This document shows, piece by piece, positions 18,262 to 26,912 of a DNA stretch of 64,000 nt. The stretch lies in assembly GCF_040438885.1 (NCBI RefSeq), contig NZ_CP159218.1:2356001-2420000 (forward strand). The letters are read 5' to 3'. A program made the translations under genes and the position numbers. Position 1 is the stretch's first letter; every line of letters starts with the position of its first letter. The DNA comes from Nakamurella sp. A5-74 (lineage in GTDB: Bacteria; Actinomycetota; Actinomycetes; Mycobacteriales; Nakamurellaceae). The notes beneath the pieces are model-generated. The model saw only the letters and a list, made by a program, of their open reading frames with translations. It made no database searches and was not told where the DNA came from.

Positions 18262-18333
18262 TTATTGCGTGTTCGGTCCTACTCTCGGATGTAGCAGAGC
18301 CCGCTGAGGACTCTCGACACCCAGGAGCACGTC

Positions 18334-20073
18334 ATGGTTGACGACCAGAAGCTGTACACCGCTTCGCATCCGCTGCCGGCGCCCAGGACCGGGCAGCTGA
18401 CCCCCTTCGAGCCGGGCACCCGCACCCTGGAGGCCGGGTTCCAGCTGGCCCCCCAGTTCAAGCCGCTCCCGGTCGACATCGTCCTGGACAAGGACGTCGC
18501 GGTGCAGCTGCGGGACGGCGTCACCATCCACGTCGATGTGTTCCGCCCGGCCGGCACCGAGCCGGTGCCGGTGCTGGTGGCGTGGAGCCCGTACGGGAAG
18601 GGTCAGGGCAGCTCGGTCAGTGTGATGGGCGTGTTCGGACTGGTCGGTCTCGGCAACGAGATCGTCTCGGGGCTGGAGAAGTTCGAAGCTCCAGATCCGG
18701 CGTACTGGTGCGCCCAGGGCTACGCCGTCTGCAACCCGGACATCCGCGGCGTGGTCGACTCCGAGGGTGACAGCGTGCTGTGGGACCGGCAGGAAGGACT
18801 GGACTGCTACGACCTCATCGAATGGTTGGCCGTCCAGGACTGGTGCACCGGCAAGGTCGGCATGAGCGGCACCTCCTATCTGGCTGTCGCCCAATGGTTC
18901 GCCGCTGCCGAGCAGCCGCCGCACCTGGTCGCGATCAACCCGTGGGAGGGTGTCAGCGACGTCTACCGCGACCTCGTCCTCCGCGGCGGGATGCCGGACA
19001 CCGGTTTCGCCCAGCAGCTGCAGGACGGCAGCTTCTTCGGAAAGAACTCGAAGGAGGACATCCTCGCCGAAGTCGAGCGGTACCCGCTGATGACCGATCT
19101 GTGGGAGAACAAGATCCCCGCGTTCGAGAAGATCACCGTGCCTGCCTACGTGGTCGCCAGTTACTCCAACACCCTGCACACCGCCGGCACGTTCCGGGCC
19201 TGGCGCCGGATGGCCTCCGAACAGAAGTGGCTGCGGATCCACAACACGCAGGAGTGGCCCGACTACTACGACGAGGCGAACGTGGAGGACCTCCGCCGCT
19301 TCTTCGACCACTACCTCAAGGGTGTCGACAACGATTGGGAGACAACGCCTGTCGTTCGCTACTCGCTGCTCGACCTCGGCGGAGGCGACCGGGTGGCACT
19401 GCCGGCCGAGGCGTTCCCACCCGCCGATGTCACGTCGACCAAGTACTACCTCGACGGTCGCACCCGGGCACTGACGACCACTGCTCCGACCGCCGAGGTC
19501 CCGGTGGCATACCAGGCGGACGGGAACCCTGCCGCTGCCTCCTTCATCACCCGCTTCGACCAGGAGACCATGCTTGCGGGATACCCGAAGGCACACCTGT
19601 GGGTCGAGGCCCGAGGTGCAGACGACATGGACCTGTTCGTACTCATCCAGAAGCTCGACGCCCACGGCACCCCGCTGCAGGCCTTCACCGTGTCGAACCG
19701 GAGCCCGATGGCTCACGACCTGACCGACCACGGCGCGACCATCCTGCGCTACAAGGGATCCGACGGCCGTCTCCGCGTATCGGCCCGACACCTCGACGAG
19801 ACCCTGGCGACGGCGGACGTCCCGGCCCACACCTTCGACCGGGTCGAGAAGCTCACGGACGGCCAGGTCGTCGACATCGAGATCGACCTGCTGCCACTGG
19901 GTCTGCTCTTCCGCGCCGGCGATCAGCTGCGGTTCATCGTCAGCTCCCGCAACCTGCTCGGCACCCTGATGCCAGGCATCCGCGAGTACGTCGGCGCGAA
20001 CGCGGGAACGCATGTCATCCACACCGGAGGCGACCGAGCCTCCTACTTGCAACTGCCGGTACAGGAGAACTGA
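18334..20073 (+). CDS. CocE/NonD-family hydrolase (X-Pro dipeptidyl-peptidase S15 type)
   Basis: A 579-residue serine hydrolase. The alpha/beta-hydrolase domain spans about 45-330: VQLRDGVTIHVDVFRPAG opens it, NPDIRGVVDSEGD carries the oxyanion-region turn, and the nucleophile elbow is VGMSGTSYLAV with Ser181. The C-terminal jelly-roll domain (about 360-579) ends with HTGGDRASYLQLP, typical of the family. Cocaine esterase and acylases share this fold; substrates are esters or amides. No signal peptide. It is transcribed alone, divergent from the TetR regulator. A second, longer member is at 34387-36783. Likely role: hydrolysis of an ester or acyl group of the pathway substrate; exact substrate unknown. 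Confidence 0.9.
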   Translation: MVDDQKLYTASHPLPAPRTGQLTPFEPGTRTLEAGFQLAPQFKPLPVDIVLDKDVAVQLRDGVTIHVDVFRPAGTEPVPVLVAWSPYGKGQGSSVSVMGVFGLVGLGNEIVSGLEKFEAPDPAYWCAQGYAVCNPDIRGVVDSEGDSVLWDRQEGLDCYDLIEWLAVQDWCTGKVGMSGTSYLAVAQWFAAAEQPPHLVAINPWEGVSDVYRDLVLRGGMPDTGFAQQLQDGSFFGKNSKEDILAEVERYPLMTDLWENKIPAFEKITVPAYVVASYSNTLHTAGTFRAWRRMASEQKWLRIHNTQEWPDYYDEANVEDLRRFFDHYLKGVDNDWETTPVVRYSLLDLGGGDRVALPAEAFPPADVTSTKYYLDGRTRALTTTAPTAEVPVAYQADGNPAAASFITRFDQETMLAGYPKAHLWVEARGADDMDLFVLIQKLDAHGTPLQAFTVSNRSPMAHDLTDHGATILRYKGSDGRLRVSARHLDETLATADVPAHTFDRVEKLTDGQVVDIEIDLLPLGLLFRAGDQLRFIVSSRNLLGTLMPGIREYVGANAGTHVIHTGGDRASYLQLPVQEN

Positions 20074-20147
20074 TCAACTGCCAGACGCTGATGGTGCGCC
20101 CGCTCGAGGGTGGGCCACCACCAGCCCGGTTGCACTGTGTCGGCGGG

Positions 20148-20200
20148 GTTCAGAAGTTGCTGAGACCCGCAGGCTGCTCGACGGCAGTGTCGGTCCGCGG
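20148..20200 (-). pseudogene. 3' end remnant of a GntR/FCD regulator
   Basis: Bases 20148-20185 match the 3' end of the GntR gene at 31198 with a single mismatch (37 of 38), including its stop, and encode VEQPAGLSNF against VEQHAGLSNF. Similarity fades after about 20200. The remaining intergenic space (20074-20458, 385 bp) holds no other gene; three GTGGAGGC-type direct repeats occur at about 20218-20240. The fragment marks a duplication or rearrangement within the cluster. Confidence 0.75.
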
Positions 20201-20458
20201 TGACTGACGCTCGACGCGTGGAGGCGTGGAGGCGTGGAGCGTCGACGATGTGTCCGTGGCCGACGGCGGCACATGACTGGTTTCGCGCCACATGTGCGAG
20301 AACAGCATTCGTGACAGGAAATCGTGCCTGGGGGCGGGCTGTCCTCTGTGCGGGGTGTGGGTTGCTCGAAGACCGGAGGCAGACTCTCGGGACATGCCGC
20401 AGACACCGACCGCTCGGCTCCCGACAGGCTGCCCTGGGAAGGCTCAGCCGAGGTGCCT

Positions 20459-21364
20459 TCAGGTCAAGCAGCATTCCAACGCGAAGGACAGTTGCCCGAC
20501 CTGGAAAGCCGCGCCGGCCCGGTGGAAGTCGATGCAGTGGCCCGAACCGGGCTGGATGCGGCTGTCCACGGAAGGTGCGGCGGTGAACCCGGTGCGGAAA
20601 CTGTCGATCTGACCTGGGTCAGTGATCCACAGGTGATCGAACTCGCCCTGCCGGTGATGGACAGGAACGGGTACCTCGGCACAGAACGCAGCACGGCCGG
20701 CGATCCAGGTGCCGGTGATGTCGAGCAGTTCCGCCTTGGGCACCAGCGCATTTGACGGGTGACTGGCGGCAGGCATGTCCGGGCCGTAGCTGCCGGCGGG
20801 CCCGAACATCACTTGGTCCTTCATCGGGGTGGGCAGGTCGATCATCGGAATGTCGGGAAGTGACTCCCACGCTGCGCGGGACTGCTGAGGCACCGACACC
20901 AGGCAACCGGAGATCGCAATGCCGAGCAGGGGCCAGCTCTGCGGACGGGCCGCGATGGCGGTGACGACTGCGGCACCGATGGAGTGCCCGACCAGAACGA
21001 TTCCGCTGGTGTCCGCTCCGTACTCGGCCCAGATCTCACCCAGCACCTCACCCAGGACGTCCGCATTGGCCACGATGATCGACCCGTCGGTTTCCAACGG
21101 GCTGCTCCCTGCGTAGTTCGGACGATCCAGGGCAATGACGGGAATGTCGAGGTCGGCGCCGCGACGGAGCAGGGAGTGTCCGGCGATGTCGAAGTATTCC
21201 GAGGTGTACGTGCCTCCGTGGAGCGCGACGACCAGCGGTACATCAGGGCGTGCGGCCCGCCTGAGGTGCCGGTTGGATCGGCCGCTGATGACGAATCCGG
21301 CGGCCGGACCGGCTCCGGTGACCGTGTGGGTGAGTGGCGTCGACGACGATGTCGGTGCAGTCAT
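20459..21364 (-). CDS. Alpha/beta hydrolase
   Basis: A 301-residue alpha/beta-hydrolase. The oxyanion region is VVALHGGTYTS at about 43-53, the nucleophile elbow VGHSIGAA has Ser near 125, a candidate acid is in GEFDHLW and the catalytic His is in GSGHCIDFH near the C-terminus. Size and motifs resemble meta-cleavage or lactone/ester hydrolases of catabolic clusters. It is downstream of a HIT-domain gene by 12 bp on the same strand, so the two form an operon. It may hydrolyse a C-C bond or an ester in the pathway; which one cannot be told. Confidence 0.87.
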   Translation of the reverse strand: MTAPTSSSTPLTHTVTGAGPAAGFVISGRSNRHLRRAARPDVPLVVALHGGTYTSEYFDIAGHSLLRRGADLDIPVIALDRPNYAGSSPLETDGSIIVANADVLGEVLGEIWAEYGADTSGIVLVGHSIGAAVVTAIAARPQSWPLLGIAISGCLVSVPQQSRAAWESLPDIPMIDLPTPMKDQVMFGPAGSYGPDMPAASHPSNALVPKAELLDITGTWIAGRAAFCAEVPVPVHHRQGEFDHLWITDPGQIDSFRTGFTAAPSVDSRIQPGSGHCIDFHRAGAAFQVGQLSFALECCLT

Positions 21365-21376
21365 GGCAGGCTCCTG

Positions 21377-21844
21377 TCAAGATGATGCGGGGCTCGGAGG
21401 GCTGACGGCGCCCGCAGGTGGGAGATCCAGCGCGGCGCGCACATGCTGCAGCGACGCGAGGGCGGCCGGCATGTCGCGCAGCGCGTCGCGAAGCTTGAGA
21501 ATGCCGGCGCCGCGCGACTCGGGCGGAATGTCCCCGCCGCGGGGAATCACCAGAAAATGAAAATGCGAGAAGTTCTCGCCGAAACTCATGAAGTACACGA
21601 ATTCAACGGCCAACGCCTTCTTGATGGCGGCAGAGAGCTGGGCGCAGCGGCCACCGAACTCAGCAAGCTCGTCGGCGGTGAGTTCGTTCCAGCCCTCGGC
21701 GTGGCGGCGCACTCGCAGGATGTACCACCCCGGCACTTCATAGCCTGCAGCGACCTCGCACGACCACCGTTCGTCGCGGAACAGCACAGCACCCGCAGCT
21801 GAGTCCTCGAGCTCGCACGGGAGACAGCCGATCATCGCGGTCAT
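21377..21844 (-). CDS. HIT-domain protein with altered triad
   Basis: A 155-residue member of the histidine-triad superfamily: CLPCELED near the N-terminus, GWYILRVRRH and the signature SHFHFLVIPRG. In the canonical H-x-H-x-H motif the third His is replaced by Leu, while the middle (nucleophilic) His remains. HIT proteins are nucleotide hydrolases or transferases. Presence in a catabolic operon with an alpha/beta hydrolase is unusual. A GATATATC element at 21908-21915 upstream matches the operator of the neighbouring GntR regulator. Substrate unknown. Confidence 0.8.
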   Translation of the reverse strand: MTAMIGCLPCELEDSAAGAVLFRDERWSCEVAAGYEVPGWYILRVRRHAEGWNELTADELAEFGGRCAQLSAAIKKALAVEFVYFMSFGENFSHFHFLVIPRGGDIPPESRGAGILKLRDALRDMPAALASLQHVRAALDLPPAGAVSPPSPASS

Positions 21845-21907
21845 ACCATCTCACCGAGCGCCGGCATCTGCATCGTCGTCTCCGCCTCTCTATCGGTGCC
21901 TCGCTAC

Positions 21908-21915
21908 GATATATC
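21908..21915. promoter_or_regulatory. Half of GATATA/TATATC operator
   Basis: GATATATC lies 64 bp upstream of the HIT gene start. Such A/T-rich sequence stands out in this GC-rich region and shares the TATATC/GATATA arms of the perfect palindrome at 22714-22728. Confidence 0.5.
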
Positions 21916-21958
21916 CTCGGACTCTAGATGCTGTCCCGAATCCAAGCAATACCTTGCG

Positions 21959-22642
21959 TCAGGCGCGCTCCCACTGGCGGATGTGCCGGAGAATGCGTCG
22001 CTCGTTCGCTTCTAGATGAGCGGTCAAAGCTTGGGTCATGACGTCCGGGTCGGCTCCCAGTGCCGCATCCAACAGCAACTGGTGCGTCTGATGGCGCCGG
22101 TCCCGTTCCTCGTCGGTGATCTGGGTCGGGTCGAACACCAAGTGGGTGTATCGCTCCGCTGCCGTCCACAGGGTCTCCAACATCCGGTCGTCCCACGCAG
22201 TGGCGGCCGGATGCACCAAGGCTGCGTGGAAGTCGTAGTGCGCCTGCCAGGCGAGTTCGGGATCCTCGTCGCGGCTGCTCTCGAGGAGCCTCCGGAGGGT
22301 TGCGCGGCGTGCGGGGTCGTGATGGCCGGCCGAAGCGGCCGCCAGCGGCAGCTCGATCACGTATCGCAGTCGGTAGATGGCCTGCAAGTCCGCCACGGTC
22401 AGGGACGCCACTTCGGCGCTCCGGGCAGGGCGCAGAATGACCAGGCCTTGAGATTCCAATCGGCGTAACGCTTCACGGATCGGAATGTGACTGACACCGA
22501 GTTGGACCGCCAGGTTCCGGATCGAGAACTGCTGACCGGGCGCCAGCGATCCGGTGAGTACCGCACGCCGGATCTCAGCGGTCACCAGATCGACCGCCGA
22601 ACTGTTCTGCGGTCGAACGGATCGAACCTGCTGGTCTGCCAC
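21959..22642 (-). CDS. GntR-family regulator, FCD subfamily
   Basis: A 227-residue regulator. The winged helix is at about 15-80: AEIRRAVLTGSLAPGQQFSIRNLA, QLGVSHIPIREALRRLESQGLV. The FCD ligand domain follows with IYRLRYVIELPLA, DFHAALVH and a C-terminal HLEANERRIL; the His/Asp pattern suggests a metal-assisted carboxylate pocket. FCD regulators usually sense an organic acid of the pathway. Divergent from the AceE-like gene at 22747; the palindrome at 22714-22728 lies between. It probably controls the 22.7-31.1 kb operon and perhaps the HIT-hydrolase pair. Confidence 0.9.
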   Translation of the reverse strand: MADQQVRSVRPQNSSAVDLVTAEIRRAVLTGSLAPGQQFSIRNLAVQLGVSHIPIREALRRLESQGLVILRPARSAEVASLTVADLQAIYRLRYVIELPLAAASAGHHDPARRATLRRLLESSRDEDPELAWQAHYDFHAALVHPAATAWDDRMLETLWTAAERYTHLVFDPTQITDEERDRRHQTHQLLLDAALGADPDVMTQALTAHLEANERRILRHIRQWERA

Positions 22643-22713
22643 CGGGGGCCACCTCCTTCGAGGACGTCAGGATTGCATGCTTCAGTCTTGCGACCCCGCA
22701 GATCGCTGGCTAG

Positions 22714-22728
22714 GATATAGCGTATATC
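22714..22728. promoter_or_regulatory. GntR/FCD operator candidate
   Basis: GATATA-GCG-TATATC is a perfect 6-bp inverted repeat with a 3-bp centre, 19 bp before the ATG of the AceE-like gene and 72 bp before the divergent GntR gene. FCD regulators often bind short A/T-rich palindromes of this kind. Confidence 0.75.
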
Positions 22729-22746
22729 TTCGACGAGGGAGTCGCG

Positions 22747-25173
22747 ATGCACAGTCCCACGGAGCAATCGGCGGCCGTGTATCCGTCCGTGCGAGCTCGG
22801 TCCACAGGCGAGCAGGACGTGCTGTCGGAGATCGAGCGCAAGATCCTGTGGATCTCCACGGCTGTCATCGACGCCGCGAACGGCATGGCCCGGAAAGACC
22901 CGGACGGCTTGAAGGTCGGCGGCCACCAAGCGTCCTGCGCATCAGCGGTCAGCCTCATGACCGCCTTGTGGTTCACCGAGCTCACCGCAGCAGACCGCGT
23001 GTCGGTCAAGCCTCACGCCTCCCCCGTTCTGCATGCGATCAACTATCTGCTGGGCGAGTTGCGTGCCGAGCAACTCGAGACGCTGCGCGCGCTGGGCGGC
23101 CTGCAGAGCTACCCCAGCCGATCGAAGGACCCCGATACCGTTGACTATTCGACCGGCTCCGTCGGGATCGGCGCAACGGCACCTCTCTGGGGAGCGATAG
23201 CCCGTCGCTACGCGGCCTCCGTGGCCACTGTTCCTCACTCGGTCAGCAGCGCGGCACCACCGGTGACGAGCGCGATCGTCGGACGTCAGTTCAGCATCGT
23301 GGGCGACGCCGAACTGGATGAGGGTGCCGTGTGGGAGGCGATCCTCGATCCGATGGTCTCCGATCTCGGCGAAATTGTGTGGATCGTCGACTTCAACCGG
23401 CAATCACTGGACCGCGTGGTGCCCGACATCTCGGCCGTCCGGCTGCAGGCGATGTTCCGTGCGGCCGGGTGGCAGGTCATCACCCTCAAGTACGGCCGGC
23501 TGCTGACAGAGCTGTTCCGTCGGCCGGGCGGCGAGCTGCTCGAGCGGCGCATCGACGAGATGTCCAACCCGGAGTTCCAGCGGCTGCTGCGCTGCTCTCC
23601 CGCCGAGTTGCGCGAGCGACTCCCCGGCGCCGACGAAGGGCGGGAGGCGATCAAGGAATTGCTGGCAACGGTGGCCGACGCGACCCTCCACGACGTCATC
23701 ACCGGCCTCGGTGGCCACGACATTGCGGGCTTGATGGATGCCTTCGAGCAGATCGAGGACCACCGCCCCACCATCATCTTCGCCTACACCATCAAGGGCT
23801 ATGGACTGCCGAGCGCTGGACACCCGCAGAATCACTCCAACCTGCTCACCTCGGATCAACTGTCCTTGCTCTCCCGTGCGCTCGGTGAGAACACCGACGA
23901 CCCCTGGCGGGCTTTCACACCCGGATCGGCCGCGGATCTGGTGTGCAAGGACGTCAGTGCCCGGCTGCAGCGACCGACCGTCCCCCCGCCGTCACCGCCG
24001 GTGGTCCCCACCGATTTCGGCCGCACCCCCGGCAGCCGGAGTTCGACCCAGCAGTCACTGGGTCGGTTCCTGCTCGACCTGTCCCGCCTGGCCCCCGACG
24101 TAGCCCGCCGGGTGGTGACGGTGGCGCCGGACGTGGCCTCCAGCACCAACCTCGGGGGATGGCTGAACAAGGTAGGAGTCTGGTCTCCGGCCGCACGCAC
24201 CGACTGGTTCGCCGACGACGCCGAAACCCTGCTCCACTGGGATGAGCGCCCGAGTGGTCAGCACATCGAACTGGGTATCGCCGAGGTCAATCTGGTCGGT
24301 CTGCTCGGTGAGCTCGGATCCACCTGGAGTCGGTGGGGCCAGACCCTGCTGCCGATCGGCACGCTGTACGACCCGTTCGTCACCCGGGCGCTGGAGCCGT
24401 GGTCGTTCGGCGTGTACGCGGGCGGGCAGTCCATCATGGTCGGAACTCCTTCCGGAGTCACGCTGGCCGCCGAGGGCGGCGCGCACCAGTCGATCATCAC
24501 CCCGTCCATCGGTCTGGAGCAGCCCGGGGTGGTGGCGTTCGAACCGGCCTTCGCACACGAAGTCGAGTGGTGCATGCTCGATGCGTTGAGCCGCCTGGGA
24601 CACCGGGACGGATCTTCCAGCTACTTGCGCCTCTCCTCCCGCGTTCTCGATCAGACGTTGGCGGCAGTGCCGGTCGATCCCGCCGCCCGTGAACGACGTC
24701 GCCGGCAGGTCGTCGGCGGCGGCTATGCGCTCCGGAGGGCACCGCGCCCTGACATCACCCTGGTCGGCATGGGGGCGATCATGCCCGAGGTGCTGAGCGC
24801 CGCAGCGCGCCTGCAAGAGCTGGGATTGGCCGCCGACGTCATCTGTGTCACCAGTGCCGATCGCCTCTACCGTGCATCGCGTGCAGTGCGCGGCTACGGC
24901 GACGGAAATCCCTCGGTGCTGTGGCAGGCTTTTCCGGCCGATCGAGCCGTGCCGATGGTCACCGTCCTGGATGGACATCCACACACCCTGTCGTTCCTCG
25001 CCACGGTGCACGCAGTGCCGAGCATCAACCTCGGCGTCACCGATTTCGGCCAGACCGGGACCCTGCAAGAGCTCTACCGGCTGCACGGCATCGGTCCCGA
25101 TGCGATCGTCGGTGCCGCTCTGGATCTTCTGGACCCCCCGACGCAGTCCACATCCGCCGACACCGCCCGCTGA
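22747..25173 (+). CDS. AceE-like thiamine-diphosphate dehydrogenase/transketolase
   Basis: An 808-residue protein homologous to homodimeric pyruvate dehydrogenase E1 (AceE) and transketolases. The N-terminal half has DAANGMARKDPDGLKVGGHQAS, a histidine region (KPHASPVLHAINYLLG) and the cofactor motif GDAELDEGAVWEAILDP followed after about 30 residues by DFN (GD...N). The middle domain has the conserved Glu in HIELGIAEVNLVG, and the C-terminal domain ends VTDFGQTGTLQELYRLHGI. Size is about 80 residues short of AceE. No E2 or E3 gene is nearby, so it may act alone (transketolase- or decarboxylase-like) on a 2-oxo acid or oxo-sugar-like intermediate, or borrow housekeeping E2/E3. It leads the operon to 31090. 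Confidence 0.85.
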   Translation: MHSPTEQSAAVYPSVRARSTGEQDVLSEIERKILWISTAVIDAANGMARKDPDGLKVGGHQASCASAVSLMTALWFTELTAADRVSVKPHASPVLHAINYLLGELRAEQLETLRALGGLQSYPSRSKDPDTVDYSTGSVGIGATAPLWGAIARRYAASVATVPHSVSSAAPPVTSAIVGRQFSIVGDAELDEGAVWEAILDPMVSDLGEIVWIVDFNRQSLDRVVPDISAVRLQAMFRAAGWQVITLKYGRLLTELFRRPGGELLERRIDEMSNPEFQRLLRCSPAELRERLPGADEGREAIKELLATVADATLHDVITGLGGHDIAGLMDAFEQIEDHRPTIIFAYTIKGYGLPSAGHPQNHSNLLTSDQLSLLSRALGENTDDPWRAFTPGSAADLVCKDVSARLQRPTVPPPSPPVVPTDFGRTPGSRSSTQQSLGRFLLDLSRLAPDVARRVVTVAPDVASSTNLGGWLNKVGVWSPAARTDWFADDAETLLHWDERPSGQHIELGIAEVNLVGLLGELGSTWSRWGQTLLPIGTLYDPFVTRALEPWSFGVYAGGQSIMVGTPSGVTLAAEGGAHQSIITPSIGLEQPGVVAFEPAFAHEVEWCMLDALSRLGHRDGSSSYLRLSSRVLDQTLAAVPVDPAARERRRRQVVGGGYALRRAPRPDITLVGMGAIMPEVLSAAARLQELGLAADVICVTSADRLYRASRAVRGYGDGNPSVLWQAFPADRAVPMVTVLDGHPHTLSFLATVHAVPSINLGVTDFGQTGTLQELYRLHGIGPDAIVGAALDLLDPPTQSTSADTAR

Positions 25174-25193
25174 ATCCTCGAAGGAGAGAATCG

Positions 25194-25805
25194 ATGCCCG
25201 AGAACAAGGCCACGAACTACCCGGTCAACCCACCGAAGCTGCACCACACCACCTTCACCACACTCCGCATGGACCAGATGGTCCAGTGGTACGGCCTGGT
25301 GTGTGGGCTCCGCCCCGTCTTCCAGAGCGATGAGGCGTCCTGGATGACCAACGATGCGGCAAACCATCGGATCGCGCTGCTGTCCCCCCCGGGATTGAAG
25401 CATCCCACCGACAAGGGTCACGAAACGGGGATCCATCACACTGCATTCGAGTTCGCGACGTTCGACATGTGGCTCAACAACTACATCCGACTGCGGGACC
25501 ACGGCGTCCTGCCGTTCCTCACTCTGGACCACGGCATCACGATGTCGGTCTACTACCAGGATCCCGACGGCAACGGTGTCGAGATCCAGGTGGACGGATT
25601 CGGCGACTGGGCCGCGTCCAGCGAGTGGATAGCGACCGCGCGGGAGTTCGCCGCCAACCCGATCGGGATCTTCTTCGACCCGGAGAAGATCGTGCTCGCT
25701 CGCGAGGAGGGCATGTCCTTCCAGGAGATCCACGAGCGGACGCGGGCAGGCGAGTATTTGCCGGCGACCATTCCCGAAGACATCTTCCTGCCCGAGGTCT
25801 GGTGA
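25194..25805 (+). CDS. Single-domain VOC/extradiol dioxygenase-like protein
   Basis: A 203-residue vicinal-oxygen-chelate protein. Candidate metal ligands are His in KLHHTTF near residue 17, His in GIHHTAFEF near 83 and Glu in DPDGNGVEIQVD near 128, the same spacing as in type I extradiol dioxygenases; YYQDPDGNGVEI is the usual closing motif. A C-terminal extension rich in aromatic and acidic residues (EIHERTRAGEYLP) follows. ATG 25194 has AAGGAGAG 8 bases upstream. As it lies between hydroxylase and hydrolase genes it is the best candidate for ring cleavage; a glyoxalase-type isomerase is the alternative. Confidence 0.8.
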   Translation: MPENKATNYPVNPPKLHHTTFTTLRMDQMVQWYGLVCGLRPVFQSDEASWMTNDAANHRIALLSPPGLKHPTDKGHETGIHHTAFEFATFDMWLNNYIRLRDHGVLPFLTLDHGITMSVYYQDPDGNGVEIQVDGFGDWAASSEWIATAREFAANPIGIFFDPEKIVLAREEGMSFQEIHERTRAGEYLPATIPEDIFLPEVW

Positions 25806-25810
25806 GCTGA

Positions 25811-26905
25811 GTGCGTGCACTGACGATCACCAACGCGAGAGTCTTCGACGGAACCCGGCTGAGCGAGCCACGGTCAGTGCGGATCATCGATGGGCTCATC
25901 GACGAGTCCCGCGCCGGAGCAGCTCACGACGAGGTTGTTGATGCCGAGGGCGGCGTACTTCTGCCAGGTCTGATCGACGGGCACGTCCACATCGACGACC
26001 CCGGCCAGACCCTCACATTGGCCCGATGGGGTGTGAGCACCGCCCTGGACATGGGGGCCAAGGACCCCGGTCTGATCAGAGAATGCCGCGACCAGACGGG
26101 TCGGACCTCGCTGCGCAGCGCAGGATTTCCGGCCGGGCCGGTGACCGGAACCCACATAGCTCGGCTCGGCTATCCCGCCTGGATCGCGATCGCCGAGGCT
26201 GATGACGCCGTCGGCTGGGTCGCTCAACGGGCAGCGGAAGGATCGGACTACATCAAGGTGCTGCTCGAGCCTCAGATCCCCGGGCAGCCCGAGCCGCTCT
26301 CCCCCACCACTGCCGCGGCAGTGGTGGACGCCGCCCACGCCGGCGGTCGACGGGTCGTCATGCACACCACGACCGTGGACACCGTCCGGATCGCCGTCAC
26401 CGCCGGCGCAGACGTCTTCACCCACTCGCCGCTGGCCGGCGCACCCGACGCCGAATTGGTGCAGCAGATCGTGGATGCTGACACGGTCGCCGTTCCAACC
26501 CTGTCGATGATGAAGGCGCTCGCTGACCATTGGCCATTTCCGGTGCGTCCGCCCGAGGTTGCCTTCGAGAACGCTTTGGCGTGGGTCGGGGCCCTGCACC
26601 GTGCCGGGGTGAGCATCGTGGCCGGGACCGACGCGAATGCAGACCCGGCCACCCCTGCTCGGGTGCCCCACGGCGAATCCCTGCACGACGAACTCGCCTT
26701 GATGGTGGAGGCGGGACTCACCCCGGTCGATGCCCTCCGAGCCGCAACCGAGGTCTCCGCGAACCGGTTCGGGCTCAGCGATCGCGGTGCGATCCGCTCC
26801 GGCTTACGGGCTGACCTCCTGCTGGTGGCCGCAGATCCGACGGTCGACATCGCCGCGACTCGCGACATCCGCGGCGTCTGGATCGCCGGCGAGAGAGTCC
26901 GGTGA
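25811..26905 (+). CDS. Amidohydrolase-superfamily enzyme
   Basis: A 364-residue metal-dependent hydrolase starting at GTG 25811, 5 bp after the dioxygenase stop. Metal site: GLIDGHVHIDD (HxH) near residue 57, carboxylated-Lys candidate in DYIKVLLEPQ, His in VVMHTTTVDT and THSPL, and Asp in IVAGTDANAD. The C-terminal strand GLRADLLLVAADP is typical of imidazolonepropionase/prolidase-like members. It hydrolyses a C-N, or less often C-O or C-C, bond; here probably a cyclic or lactone intermediate. No arginine or guanidine-pathway partner is present, so a catabolic role with the cluster is inferred. Confidence 0.87.
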   Translation: MRALTITNARVFDGTRLSEPRSVRIIDGLIDESRAGAAHDEVVDAEGGVLLPGLIDGHVHIDDPGQTLTLARWGVSTALDMGAKDPGLIRECRDQTGRTSLRSAGFPAGPVTGTHIARLGYPAWIAIAEADDAVGWVAQRAAEGSDYIKVLLEPQIPGQPEPLSPTTAAAVVDAAHAGGRRVVMHTTTVDTVRIAVTAGADVFTHSPLAGAPDAELVQQIVDADTVAVPTLSMMKALADHWPFPVRPPEVAFENALAWVGALHRAGVSIVAGTDANADPATPARVPHGESLHDELALMVEAGLTPVDALRAATEVSANRFGLSDRGAIRSGLRADLLLVAADPTVDIAATRDIRGVWIAGERVR

Positions 26906-26912
26906 GCGGAGC

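Noticed and set aside
18262-20052. 596-codon open frame antisense to the CocE hydrolase
   Set aside because: No domain features and exactly complementary to a well-supported hydrolase; long antisense frames are expected at this base composition.
20218-20240. Triple GTGGAGGC-like direct repeat considered as CRISPR or iteron
   Set aside because: Only three contiguous 8-9 bp units with no spacers and no replication gene nearby.
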